Shown: positions 34,776-46,700, counted from the stretch's first letter. The stretch is DNA of 64,000 nucleotides from Asterias rubens (GCF_902459465.1 NC_047082.1:8721407-8785406); one strand, 5' to 3'. The notes: generated by a model not told the origin, from the letters alone. A program made the numbers and translations.

Positions 34776-35894
34776 ATGGCAGCTACTTGGAGCAAGAAAC
34801 AGAAAGCATTTCTACTCCTCCTGGCGGTGTTTCTTATGTTGACAATTGTTGGCCGGTTGTCGTACTCAAAGCAATTTCATGGATTGCTGTGTGCAGCAAG
34901 AACCTTTCATCATTTCGTCACTAGCGACACAAATGGGCCAGTTATACCCAATGAGAACGAGGACGGAGTAACTTTCTGGACGGAAAATGGCAAGCCGAAG
35001 AAAAGCATGCCCAGGAAAATTAGTGGTGCGAAAGCAGAAAATATACAGCGGCAAATCAAAATGAAAAAGGCATCGAAACCCCCTAAACCATCAAAAGAGA
35101 TACGCATAGAGCTTGCCACCGGTGGAAAAGCGCAAAGACTACCACAGGCGATCATTATAGGCGTCCGGAAATGCGGTACGAGAGCGCTCTTAGAAATGCT
35201 TGAGACCCATCCACAGATTGCAGCATGTGGACCCGAAGTCCACTTCTTCGACAAAAACTATAAGAAAGGTCTGCAATGGTATCAAAACCAGATGAAGCCG
35301 TCAACTCCTGACCAAATCACCATCGAGAAAACTCCTGGCTACATTATTGCGCCAGAAGTTCCTGAGCTGGTTTACAAAATGAACAAAAACACTAAATTAC
35401 TTGTGATCGTCCGAGAGCCAACAACTCGTGTTATTTCAGACTATACTCAACTGAAAGAGAAATCCACTTCATGGCTGAGTAAGGCAACATTTGAGAGTGC
35501 TGTACTTGACGGCAATCAAATAAGATCCTCTTATAAAGCAGTACAGATCAGCATTTACGTTAAGCATGTCCTGAACTGGCTAAAGTATTTCCCGCTAAGT
35601 CAAATGCACTTCGTAGACGGAGATAAACTAATAAGCAACCCGCTTCCAGAGTTGAAAGCGGTGGAGAAGTTTCTCGGAATGAGAGATGTCATCTCATCGG
35701 ACATGATATACTTCAATGCCACGCGTGGTTTCTACTGCATGGCTTCCGAGTTTAACACTAAATGTTTGAACTCCAATAAGGGGCGGGAGCATCCTTACGT
35801 CTCCCCTGAACTTATGAAGAAGCTTCAGGATTATTTCCGGCCTTACAATGAAAAGTTTTTCAAGACAATTAATCAGCGTTTTGACTGGCCTTAG
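34776..35894 (+). CDS. Heparan sulfate 3-O-sulfotransferase (HS3ST1/5-like)
   Basis: Golgi type II membrane enzyme that moves sulfate from PAPS to the 3-OH of glucosamine in heparan sulfate. It is 372 aa in one exon; single-exon coding regions are usual for HS3ST1-type genes. Residues 11-27 form a membrane anchor after a short basic cytoplasmic tail; about 28-120 is a basic stem; the sulfotransferase domain runs from about 122 to the end. Seen: the PAPS 5'-phosphosulfate loop GVRKCGTRALLEML (Lys132; the second residue is Cys where orthologues have Gly), EVHFFD with the catalytic Glu154, EKTPGY (184-189), the 3'-phosphate site REPTTRVISDYTQ (213-225) and the disulfide segment FYCMASEFNTKC followed by GREHP. 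The end FFKTINQRFDWP matches the family (FDW end). Subtype HS3ST1 or HS3ST5 cannot be decided by eye. AATAAA lies at 36465. Confidence 0.95.
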   Translation: MAATWSKKQKAFLLLLAVFLMLTIVGRLSYSKQFHGLLCAARTFHHFVTSDTNGPVIPNENEDGVTFWTENGKPKKSMPRKISGAKAENIQRQIKMKKASKPPKPSKEIRIELATGGKAQRLPQAIIIGVRKCGTRALLEMLETHPQIAACGPEVHFFDKNYKKGLQWYQNQMKPSTPDQITIEKTPGYIIAPEVPELVYKMNKNTKLLVIVREPTTRVISDYTQLKEKSTSWLSKATFESAVLDGNQIRSSYKAVQISIYVKHVLNWLKYFPLSQMHFVDGDKLISNPLPELKAVEKFLGMRDVISSDMIYFNATRGFYCMASEFNTKCLNSNKGREHPYVSPELMKKLQDYFRPYNEKFFKTINQRFDWP

Positions 35895-35951
35895 AATGAC
35901 CAATTAGAGCAAGTTTGAGTGTGCATCATGGTGAACTAAAGTAGGCCAGCA

Positions 35952-36062
35952 GCCGATTTCACAAAACTTTACGCAACTGCGTATGTCCACTTGCGCAACG
36001 TTTATGGCGCAAAGGTTCCGAAGTGGACTTGCGCAGTGGTGTTTTGTGAAATTGGTTGCTGA
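35952..36062. mobile_element. Hairpin MITE (CGATTTCACAAA ends)
   Basis: The left arm cagcagccgatttcacaaaa and right arm gttttgtgaaattggttgct are inverted, and cttgcgcaacgt and similar pieces pair inside. The outer arms resemble those of the elements at 40430-40556, 47522-47664 and 63684-63827, but the inside differs. Confidence 0.65.
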
Positions 36063-36067
36063 TACTT

Positions 36068-36205
36068 GAGGCGATTGCCTCCATGCCCCCTGGTCATTGC
36101 TTTGGTGCCCTTGAAATACTCCAGAAATTTACAATTTTCCTCATATGGTGCCCTTTACTAAGGAGAAATGCCTTGGTGCCCTTTCTTAAAAGCATACAGG
36201 CCTGT
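36068..36205. repeat. Dispersed 'GGCGATTGCCTCCATGCCCC' repeat
   Basis: Reads gaggcgattgcctccatgcc, then ctggtcattgctttggtgcc and ggagaaatgccttggtgccc. The same order is seen at 57310-57470 and, less well preserved, 41755-41905. Confidence 0.65.
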
Positions 36206-36464
36206 TAATGGTTGACTATTTTGACTCAAACGCAGGCTAATGTTCAATGTTAATCTGTGGACATTTGTGTTTGTGTCGTACTAATAGTATCCAAACTCTT
36301 TACTACCCTAAAAGACAGACAAGATAATCTTGGAACTCGTATATATTCTTAGTGCAATTATCATTCAAATTAAAACAGTTAAATACTTTTTCTCAGGAAT
36401 TTTTTTCCCATTTTGATTCTGGTCTTGCTAGATCATTTCTGATCCAGCAAACCTTTTTTCACAA

Positions 36465-36470
36465 AATAAA
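36465..36470 (+). terminator. Candidate poly(A) signal for the sulfotransferase
   Basis: AATAAA 571 bp after the stop codon, in a T-rich setting. Confidence 0.4.
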
Positions 36471-36524
36471 TGACCTCTTTCTCTAAAATTAAAAATTTAA
36501 AACCTTCAAGTGGGTTGTTTCTAA

Positions 36525-36989
36525 CAATAGAGAGGTTTCGCAAGCGTGCGGCAGCAGATACAGATACGGATATGATAACCGTATCCGTTCACGCCAGCCG
36601 CGTGTTGGATTTTGTTTCGCAAACTATAGTGATGAGTGCGCTCGCATTCATCCTGAGTGTTTTTTCCCGACAAGCATGACCTATACAGACCCGTGTTATA
36701 TACACTGCATTTTAGCATTGTTTTGCTTTTAACCAACAATTTTCTATCTATATCAAGCACAGTACCAGTGAAATCAATTTCGTGGGAAATGTGTTTGGTC
36801 CAGGACAAAAAGACAACTTAAAGTCGGCAAAACAGTATACGTTTTTATATGACGTGTATGAGCTCATGTATCCGTTGCTAACGTGTGTGCAAAATACGAT
36901 GGTAGCGGATACGCGTCATGTGAACACACAAACTGTCGACGTATCGGTTTCTGTATGTGTATCGGTACACTTGCGAAACCTCTCTATTG
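36525..36989. mobile_element. MITE with exact 20-bp terminal inverted repeats
   Basis: The left end caatagagaggtttcgcaag and right end cttgcgaaacctctctattg are exact reverse complements, 465 bp apart. Subterminal gatacggatatgataac and gtatcggtttctgtatgtgt also relate as diverged inverted repeats. Non-coding. Confidence 0.8.
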
Positions 36990-37233
36990 TTTTATAATCG
37001 GGTGAGGTTTGCGGTAGCACCATGTGTAATCATCTTTTGACGGTTTCTGTATGTGTATCCGTACACTTGCGAAACCTCTCTATTGTTTTATAATCGGGTG
37101 AGGTTTGCGGTAGCACCATGTGTAATCATCGTTTGACGGTTTCTGTATGTGTATCCGTACACTTGCGAAACCTCTCTATTGTTTTATAATTGGGTGAGGT
37201 TTGCGGTAGCACCATGTGTAATCATCTTTTGAC
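36945..37233 (+). repeat. Three 96-bp tandem copies spanning a MITE end and its flank
   Basis: Each unit contains tttctgtatgtgtatc(c/g)g, the MITE right terminus cttgcgaaacctctctattg, and flanking ggtgaggtttgcggtagcac and catgtgtaatcatc. Units are nearly identical (period 96 from the spacing of gtacacttgc at 36965, 37061 and 37157). The first unit is the original MITE end; the others are duplications. Confidence 0.92.
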
Positions 37234-37503
37234 AAATATTGATTCCGAGTAGAACCAGTGTTTGCCATGTTTTATAACATCAACAACTCTCAAGTAGTCT
37301 TCACTAAGTTTACTTTTTATAGTCATTATTTTTTGCAGTAATTACCAAAGGTACACATGTACCCTCACTCAAAGGTTAATACTTTTGTAGTTTAGTTTCT
37401 TCTTTTTTAGTTTTGTACTAATACAAAGTCAATAGAGTTAGACTAATGACTCATTCTCTAAAAAGTGACAATTGGTAAAGCCGGTTGTTCTGTACAGTAA
37501 TAG

Positions 37504-37637
37504 ACTCAAGCCAGGTGTATACTTCCTGCGATTGCGAATGCGAAGCGACATAATCAGTACGGGCTCCCTTTCCCTTTGTGACGCAACCAAATTCGGATCG
37601 CATGAAGCATTAGCAGGAAGTATGAACCAGGCTTTAA
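37504..37637. mobile_element. MITE (GTATACTTCCTGCGATTGCG ends)
   Basis: The left end gtgtatacttcctgcgattg and right end gcaggaagtatgaaccaggc are inverted, with gcgaatgcgaagc inside. A related complete copy is at 44295-44424. Confidence 0.7.
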
Positions 37638-37797
37638 GGTCTAGTTATTTTTAACATCAGGTGGGTCTTTCCTAAACTTGGAGGTTGTTTTTCCTCAAAG
37701 ATTTGTGGAATTATAACAATTATGTTGAGTTTATACCTTTCAATCTGATCCCAGTCTTATTTTCTGTTATTACAGCACAAAAGTGCAAACATGCACC

Positions 37798-38195
37798 TTA
37801 AAGACTCTGGACACTATTGGTAGTTGTCAAAAACTAGTCTTCACAGATGGTGTATCTCAACATATGCATAAAACAATAAACCTGTTAAAAACTTGAGCTC
37901 AATCGGTCATCGAAGTTGTGAGATATTAATGAAAGAAAAATCATCCTAGCTGCACCATGGTCACACGAATTCGTGTGCTTTCAGATGCTTGATGTGAGAC
38001 TTCAAATTCCAAATCTGAGGTCTCGAAATCAAATTCTTGGAAAATTACTTTTTTCTTGAAAACTAAGTCACTTCAGAGGGAGCTGTTTCTCACAATGTTT
38101 TATACTATCAACCTCTCCCCGTTACTAGTAACCAAGAAAGGTATTATGATAATAATTATTTTGAGTAATTACCACTAGTGTGCACTGCCGTTAAG
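37798..38195. mobile_element. Full MITE (GGCACTGGACACTATTGG family)
   Basis: Ends ttaaagactctggacactat and accactagtgtgcactgccg. The internal order matches the copy at 30418-30804 (tatctcaacatatgcataaa, gagctcaatcggtcatcgaa, gttttatactatcaacctct), and both lie in the same orientation. Confidence 0.85.
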
Positions 38196-38514
38196 AAAAT
38201 CCACGATATGGTTATTGTAAATAATGGCGGTTTTGTTTATTAACACTCTGAAATAACTGATGTTTATTTTTTTACAATTGTTGATGTTGAATGGTCCATT
38301 ATTTATGTTGTAGAGAGGAAAATCAATGTCCAAGCTTGAAAGTAAAAAAACATCAACGTTCTGACCCAAGATGGTTCTCTTTATCATTGCAAATGCTATT
38401 TGCTATCAAATGCCAGCAAAAATCTAGTCTTGGTGCAAGCAATCTTAAATTGCTACACATGTCGCGACTATTCCACCAATAGAGGGTGTTTCTGTTAGTC
38501 CCTATCCCGACATA

Positions 38515-38662
38515 GACCTTTTCGTAAATACCGGGGTGCGCGCGTAAAGCTTGAAATTAGGTGCATTGTGGTCCAGCTGGTATCCAAATTTGATCCATAT
38601 CAATCCCACAATGCACCTCATTCAACAGTCTGCGCTTGCGCATTGGTATTTGCGATAAGGTC
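38515..38662. mobile_element. Hairpin MITE with TA flanks
   Basis: The left end gaccttttcgtaaatacc and right end ggtatttgcgataaggtc are inverted with few mismatches; TA on both sides could be a target duplication (Tc1/mariner-like, inference). The inner gaggtgcattgtggg type arms (aggtgcattgtgg / cccacaatgcacct) also pair. Confidence 0.75.
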
Positions 38663-39299
38663 TATGAATGTGCTGTGGTGATCTGGATGATTTCTTACAG
38701 CGCCCGCTGACGTTCGATAGCAATGTGCGCGACGAGAAGTGGATCGAAATCGCGATAGTTGAGTAGTAATAGCTGATAATTATAAGCTTAACGCAATGAA
38801 TGCTTGCACACATATTATGCCGGTATTTAATGTAAATTGATTGGATAGACTGTAAGAGGGTTAACTGTGGACTGTAGATGCATTTACTTAATATGAGGAC
38901 ACATGCTAACAAAGTTAATTACCAAAACCAAAGTGGATGACATTGATTGACCTGCCAGTAGGAGGGTCCACTGTGGACTCTAGATGTATTCACTATTATA
39001 TGATGACATAATAAATGGAAGTTGACAAAGTTTATCATTCATTCAAATGAGGTGTGGATGATATTGAATGTCGGATAACGGGAGGGTTTAAAAGCAAATA
39101 ATACAAATGGGCAAATGAGTCTTGAATACGTGGTGAATTTTATTTTCTCCTGTTCACATCTTTATGATACACGTAAAAATCTCAAACCAACCAAACAAAA
39201 GTCAATCAAGGATTCATTTAAAAATTAAAATGTTATAAAGGAAGATAAAATCAACCAATTAAAAACACTCGCATAAAAACTTTCTCTAGACGAGGCCCA

Positions 39300-39462
39300 A
39301 TTTCATTGAGCTGCTTGAGCATAAAATTGCTTAATCAGTTTCATCTACATGTGTTAGCAGAAATGAGCAGAACATCAGCATAACCTTATTCCGTTAAGTA
39401 TAATTGTGGCGTGCTGAGGTACTTTTTGTTGCCTTAAAGTGGCTCTATGAAATTGGGGCCTA
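39300..39462. mobile_element. MITE-like element (CCAATTTCATTGAGC ends)
   Basis: The left end ccaatttcattgagctgctt and right end aagtggctctatgaaattgg form a loose inverted repeat; gcagaaatgagcagaac lies inside. A diverged relative of the CCAATTTCATGGCTCTGC family. Confidence 0.5.
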
Positions 39463-40429
39463 GGTCTGAAGGTACAGTGGAGATCACACCTTGAAAAGGG
39501 GACTATGTTGTAGTTGCTGTTAGTACATTGCTACAACTCTCAAAAGTGAAGTAAATTTTTGAACAGATCACCAGAATAAAATATTCACTTAAAAAACATA
39601 AATAGCAAATATTTTAAGAATGAACTTTTTATAGCTACATATAGTAACAATGGATAGGTATGGGTGTACTTGTGGTAGCAACCCTCGAAATAGATAGAAA
39701 ATTGTCTCCTGTGCACACCCTCTGTATCAGCTGTGGACATACCGTGTGACAGTAGGCATGAATTGTCTCAAATGATATATGGACAGATATTTTCACTGCA
39801 TTCTCCAATTTCTAGTTTTTACCAAAAATGTACAAATTCTTTTTCCTTTTTTTGTTTTGAGAATTGGCACTGTGGCTATAATGACAATCTATTTTATTTT
39901 ATAAATCAGTTATTATTTTGATATCATTTTCACCTTTGACGCTTGGCGATCAATAAGAACAGAAATGTAAAATAACTAATTACAAAGATTTATTCATAGG
40001 CACTGTGGAAAACTACAAATATATACATAAAACATCAGTTACTTCGTTACCTTAGGAAAGTTTAAAAATATGATATCATGCAGACGCTCTACCATGCAAT
40101 AAAACGGATCAAATTCGATAAAACTGTCTTGGGAAAACTCTTTAAAAATATATATTATTTAAAAGTTCTGTGAAATACATAAAAGAAGTAAAAATCACCA
40201 CATTGTGTACAAACCTGTATTGTAGTATTTCTTGTCATGCACAGAGTCTGTAAACCACACAAATTGTAACATCTGGGAGTTTTTTTTATGAATCTCTGTA
40301 TTTTAAACTCAATTCAGCTTGTAGCTGCGATGTTTGAATGTGTTTTAATAAACCAATAATAATAATAAAAAAATAAAAAAATAAAAAAAAGGTTCCACGC
40401 AGAGAACACATGTAGGGGAATCCAGGGGC

Positions 40430-40556
40430 CGATTTCACAAAGAGTTAGGCCAAGGAGAATGATACTAAAAACTTAAGGCTAGTTCTAAGTTGGAACAAGT
40501 AACTCATCCTAACTCAAATGAGACTAATCTTAATCCTTTGTGAAATCCACACAAAG
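40430..40556. mobile_element. MITE (CGATTTCACAAAGAGTTAGG family)
   Basis: Begins ggccgatttcacaaagagtt, contains acttaaggctagttctaagt and taactcatcctaactc, and ends cctttgtgaaatccac. The same order is seen at 47522-47664 and 63684-63827. Confidence 0.75.
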
Positions 40557-40724
40557 CCCCTAAGCCATTTTCAGTAATTTTCTCATTTTGGCAAATCTCA
40601 TCCCCGACGAACAGAAACACACAACTTTAGGTTTGGACATACTGTGGAGCCGTTACCAAAAATGGGTGAAAAACAATCAGTCTCATCTTAAATTCTGGGA
40701 TACTCCAAGACATCTTGATGACAC

Positions 40725-43700
40725 TTACAATCGGATCTTGAAAGAACTGTGAATTGAAACAGAAATAAGATGCAACTTTAGATATGAGCTTGTCAGATAC
40801 AGTTGGTTGGTCTCGCCGTATGGGTAAAAAAATCACACCATTTGGCAAATAATAAATATATAAAAACAAATATAAAATTTACATATTTTTTTATTCAGTG
40901 TTCTAGGACCTAACACGATATAATTATGCAAAAATATAGTTAATCGCCTGGTTTTTGTTTTTAAACAAAGAAATTATACCTCTGATATTATTATAACTCA
41001 CTTTAAGAAGTCGGGTGATTTGGAAATCACATGTTCAAATTCAGCAAAAGACAATGCATCATCGTCATCCAAATCAGACTCCGACAGGACCTGAGGGAAG
41101 AACAAATACAAAAATTGAAATCAACAAAGTTCTTTTTATATCGATTGTCACTAAAGAGCTGTAGATTATTTAGGTTCATCTTTAGCAAATCGAATACAAT
41201 TTTATCTTGAATTATCAAAAGTCGCAGGAAAACTTTTGAAGGGCACCAAGGCCAAGACCAGGGGCAACGGAGGCCATGGCCCATGTGTCATGTGTGTAAA
41301 CCAAGGCCTGCCTCATTTACTCTCCAGTGGAATAGAGTTTGTGGCGAGCGACCCACTTTGGTGCAACTCAAGATTTCCCTACTGCCCTCTAAAGATCGAT
41401 TAACAACACACTTGAATGCTGACTTATTCTCACAGGTAGTTGGTAATTAATGGGTAGTACACGAAACAAGGTGAATGTCTTAACGGACAGTGACCTCTTA
41501 GTCTTAGTGTATGACTTCTAGAAAACAACTTTTTATCATCATGGTTTTCACTTCCTGTGAAAGGAACAGTGTTGTAGCTATGGTTGGCGGTCCTGAGCAG
41601 GCCTGCCCAGGACCAACTTGTGCCAGGCACTCTGAGCATTATGTTTTGGTTTGTTTTGGTCTTCAACATTGGTTGGTCAAAGCACTCGGTTCATCTACTT
41701 TTCTGTTTGCTTTGTTTTTTTGCCAAGTATTGTTGCAAATTATACCAGTCCGGATACTTCACTGAGGTAACAAAGGCGATTGTCTTGATGTCCTCTGGTC
41801 ATTGCCTTGGTGCCCTTGAAATGCTCCAGTAGAAATTTACAATAGAGGATGCCCTTTACCAAGAAGAAAATACCTTGGTGCCCTTGCCCTTTCAAAAACT
41901 AAGCATACAGGTTTGTAACACCCTTTGACCTTTTATTTTGGGCTGCAGGCCAAAGAAGAAAACATTTTGCTAAGTAAAAAAAAATAAACAAAAACCAGAA
42001 TCTATCTTTGTCATCACCAACAGGTGTCTTTCGGCAAATAGCAATTTCCTCGCTTACTTCCCGTGTAATTTTTTCCTGGGGTAGTATTATCTCTTATAAT
42101 TGGTGATGAGCAACTGCTCTGAGCCCAGACTTCCTGCAGGCATGTTTTGAGCACCCTTATTCCTCATTGGAAAAAAAAAACATTAAAAGGTTTTGATTCC
42201 TTTTGTAGAAGCCCAAATTCGCAACTAACCCGAGAAATACGCTTGCAGTAAGCACAGAATTCCCTGCTTCCATAAGTGCTGATTCTGTGCTGCTGGTAAG
42301 CAGAGCCATGAAATTGGGCCCAGTTCTTTTCAGAATCATCATTACTCAACAGAGGTTGACACAAGGTGCTACCACAAACCTCACCTAATCTTCATTTCAC
42401 ATACCCTTTTAAGTGACCCTCACATAACCCCTTTGTCCTTAAATTTAACCCTAACTTTAAACAGCAAGTCAGACACAAAAATAACAAAGACGCCCCATGG
42501 CTAGCGACAGTGTCACTTACATTATCAATCAACTGCTGCATGTCTTCATCCGACAAATGCTGCTCCCCGGTCAGCTTATTAACGCATTCACGCAGGTCTG
42601 CGCTGCTGATGAAATCGTCATCATCAAAGTCTGCAATGGGAAAAAACAAATGACATTTCCTCAAAAGGGTTTGGTTTTTTGAAAATAGCTTGCTTAATAA
42701 GGACTCCCTGTTATTCTTTGGATATGATAGGCAGACATACTGTAGACGCTGCCCACTGACTTGTCTTGCTCTGTCACCATAAACTGGGCCAAATTTCCTA
42801 AAGCCTGTTAAGGCACACAAATGCGCTAAGCATCGAAAAGTCTTGCTTAGCAGAAATTGGGTACCAGCCAAATTTCCATAAAGAATGCTGTGTCATTACT
42901 GATGCCCTACTCGATGTTTGCTTAGCAATGAAATTTGTCAAGCAGAATTTTTTGCTAAACAGCTTTATGAAATGTATATGCCCAGGTAGCTCAGCATTTG
43001 CTTCTAGGCTAAATGGTGCTTTCAACTTTTGAAAATAGCTTGCTAGATAAGTACTCCTGCAATTCCATGTATATTTGGAGACAGATTGTAGACACTGCCA
43101 ACTGACTCGTCTTACTCCGTCACCATAAACACTAGTTTAGCATCTGCTTAAAGGCTAAATGAGGCTTCAATAAGTGGTGGAGGATTGGATTGGGGATAGG
43201 GGGTCTGGACTCACCACTGTGACACATCAGGGTGCTTGTGGTGAAATTGAGTTCAAGGAGAACAAGGTCATGAGCCTTTTTGAGGTACGGTGGCCTCTAT
43301 AGGAGTGCACTGTGTGGTTTGGGTGTATACCGATTTAAGCAACCTTACAGTGTTGTAGTAACGTGTCCACCGTATCTTAAAACAGCTCATGGAGCCCAAT
43401 AAAATTGAAAACATGCACCGTTTTCTCAATATTTGTTAAAATAGCTTGCTAAATAATGACTCCCTGTGATTCCACGGGTATTGGGAGACAGATTGTCACC
43501 ATCGCCAGGTAGCTTTTAAAGGAACACGTTGCCTTGGATCGGTCGAGTTGGTCTTTGAAAATCGTTCTGTAACCGTTTGTTGTAAAATGTATGGTTAGAA
43601 AGATATTGTAAAAGTAGAATACAATGATCTACACAAATATGCCTCGAAATTGCGTTTTTTTTTTTTTTTACCCTGTCGACTAACACGGTCGGCCATTTAT

Positions 43701-46700
43701 GGGAGTCAAATTTTTGACTCCCATAAATGGCCGACCGTGATAGTTCGCGACGTAAATGGAAAACCGTGCAGTTTCGAGTGATACTTGTGTGGATCATTAA
43801 ATTCTACTTTTTAAACATCTTTCCAACCATATACATTTCATAACAAACGGTTTCAAACGCTTTTAATAGACCAACTCGTCCGATCCAAGGCAACGTGTTC
43901 CTTTAAGCAAGGCTAAATGAGTGGAAGGGGGATGGGGTCTGGACTCACCACTGTGACACACCAGGGTGCTTGTGGTGAAACCAAGTTCATGACTGGTAAT
44001 TTTATAGAGTATAACATGGTGGGCCGAGGCCATTGAGGTCAAGTCTATGGAAATCACAGTACTTTTGGAAGTGTAATTAATTACACAATGGCAAGACAAA
44101 TGCATATCAGTATTTGGAAAGCTTTTGACTTCCAACCATGAAGGAAAGCAGCAGAAATTTGTTGTTGTTGTTGAAAACACCTTTTCAACACCTGTTCGGG
44201 GTGTTTATGGCAGCCTCTTTTTTACACTCTAGTCTCATGGAAAAAAGATTTATCCCAGTACTTGCTTTTCTGAAAAAGTAACTTTTCAAGTAAAGCCCAG
44301 TTCATATCCTGCAAATGTAAATGCAATACAAATTGTTATGTATTCGCAACAAATAACTCCCAACAGTGGAAATGTGGCGACAAAATCTGCTTCGCATTCG
44401 CAGGAAGTATGAACCACGCTTTAGGCTGTTTGCCATGGGCCCAGGGTACTTGAGCGAGTCTAAGGCCGTGTCCGAAACGACGACTTCGGCTACAGCTACG
44501 TCTAGATCAGCGCGTCTACCAGTGTTGAAGAATAGCAGACGCGCGCGATCTAGCCGTAGCTGTAGCCGAAGTCGCCGTTTCGGACACGGCCTAATCTTAC
44601 CGTATATCTGAAAGGCATACTCTGCCTTGACACTCTTGGGTGCAGCGTCGCTGAACACTGACATCATATCCAAGAAGTCTTCAAACAGTAAAGAACCATC
44701 TTCAGCTGATGAGAAGACTTTACAAATTCTATGACGAAATGGATTCACCTAAAAGTGAGAAAATAAGAGTGACGAATTCAGAATAGTCAATGTTTAAAAA
44801 ATGTTGAGTTTGTTTTTCGTGAAATTGGGTGGATGTGTCAAACGAAATATTTTGTTTATACCTGAAAATCTGAATTTGGTTTAACCATTATTTACAAAAA
44901 AAAGAGAAGACGAAAAAATACCCAGCCAGCCAAGATCGTTGATTTCATCCTGATTTAACCAGAAAAAAACCTTCAATATTGAAAAATAATGATGTTGGAG
45001 ACCTTTGATCTAAAAACAGGTGCTACAAGTTGTACTACAACAAAAGAAAAAAAAAGCAAATTCCTTCAGTCTTTTATTTATTTTCAAATTGAACTTTACT
45101 TTAGGTAATCCCTAGTCTCTGGGAGTCTTTTTTGTACCATGTGTCATCGGATGTTTGGTGGTAATGTTTGGCACAACTTACTGGACAATCATTTTCAGGG
45201 AATTAAACGTAACTTTTAATTTAATTCTATTTCTTGTTTGATTTGAAGCTTTGCATGGTGTGAAGGATAAAAAAAAACTACAGATAATAATTATTAATAT
45301 TAAACTCTTATTCTCTTTTGTGGGAGTGTTGGCTGTGAAGAGAAAAGAGTCTGTTTGGTCTCGAGTCTCGACGTTTTGACCAGTTTACTCTGCTCGTCTT
45401 CAGGAGAAAGCTGGAATGCCAGTGAGTGGTGATGCTGCTTTAATGTTTGACGAATCCACATTTTGGCGAGAAGTATACGAGTTGTTCGTGATTATGTTCA
45501 GAATTTATTTCTGTTTTCTACCTTGAGTTCTGGCAGCTCTAGAATCTTATCCATTGGAAGTCTTGCATTCTTGTTGGCCCTCACTGCTTCTGGGTCTAGT
45601 AAATGGAACCTCTTATGTACACTGGAAAAAAAAGAGCAGAACAGAAAAATGAGACAATCATAAAATGACTGGCATTTTACACCCCCCCCCCACTCCCAAA
45701 GGGTTCTTTGGGATCTAATAAATCTCATTTCTACAAAAACACAGAAAGATACAACCAGAACACCATTCAAGAATGAAGTTGCGGTCTTAAACATTATTGT
45801 TAGTGACTCACGTATGCGATGCTACTATTTCATTGATTAGCGGGTGTTCGCTAGAGTAGAAGTCCCAAACCACGATTTCACTGATAGAGGCCCAGAGGGT
45901 GCTCGCTTAGAAGTCACAAATGAAAACTTAAGTTTTTCCAAACAGCGCCCTGTCTCGTTTGATGGTTTGTGTAAGAGTGTGCCCGGATAGTGAGAATTGC
46001 GATAGTCAAGTGATTTGAGGAACAAGGTCTTGTACCAATACCAAGACTAAATATCTATGATCTCAAACCTAACAGCCCTTTCTGTTGCACCCATCACTCA
46101 CTAAGAAGGGTTTGAAGTGTCCCTGTGTGTAGGATAGGATGAAGAAATGCAAACTTCAACATTATTCCTTTAGGCAGAGGTCTTGAAAGTCAAATCGACC
46201 TCCTTTTTTTGAAAGAGCAATCACTTACTGTAAAATTTCTTTCTTGCTGAAGAATGTGAGCTCCTAAAAGATAAAGAAAAGCAGAGAAAGATTAATCTTA
46301 TGTGTCTAGGGAAAAATTTCCATATCTTGACATGACATAGTGCCTTCTTTAGTTGCGATAACATAACCCTCCTCCCGTCGTCGGGAGGAGGGTTACGTTC
46401 GGGAGGAGGGTTACGTTATCGCAACTAGCCATCTTTAAAAAAATAACATTACTCACTAAAATAAGACATTGCTTTAAGTTTTGGGTAAAAAATTAGCAGA
46501 AAAAGTGGTGACAGGATACGGAAAGGGGTTACCATAAATACCAGCCAAAATATCATGTTAAACCCTTCTCTATGTATGGTCAAACGTACAATTTGTGACC
46601 AGCTCATTTTCACTTTATATATAGTTGCAAATTAATTTTCTGATGGGAGTGTTGTTGGTTGGGCTAGTCTACTCCTAGAACTATTTGAGGTTCGTTCCGC

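Larger units (their letters stand above)
35895..40724. other. Intergenic region between convergent sulfotransferase and CIB1-like genes
   Basis: About 4.8 kb dominated by repeats (listed separately), plus the two 3' UTRs. A minus-strand AATAAA (tttatt at 39989) is a possible CIB1-like poly(A) signal 730 bp past its stop. No other gene is supported. Confidence 0.6.
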
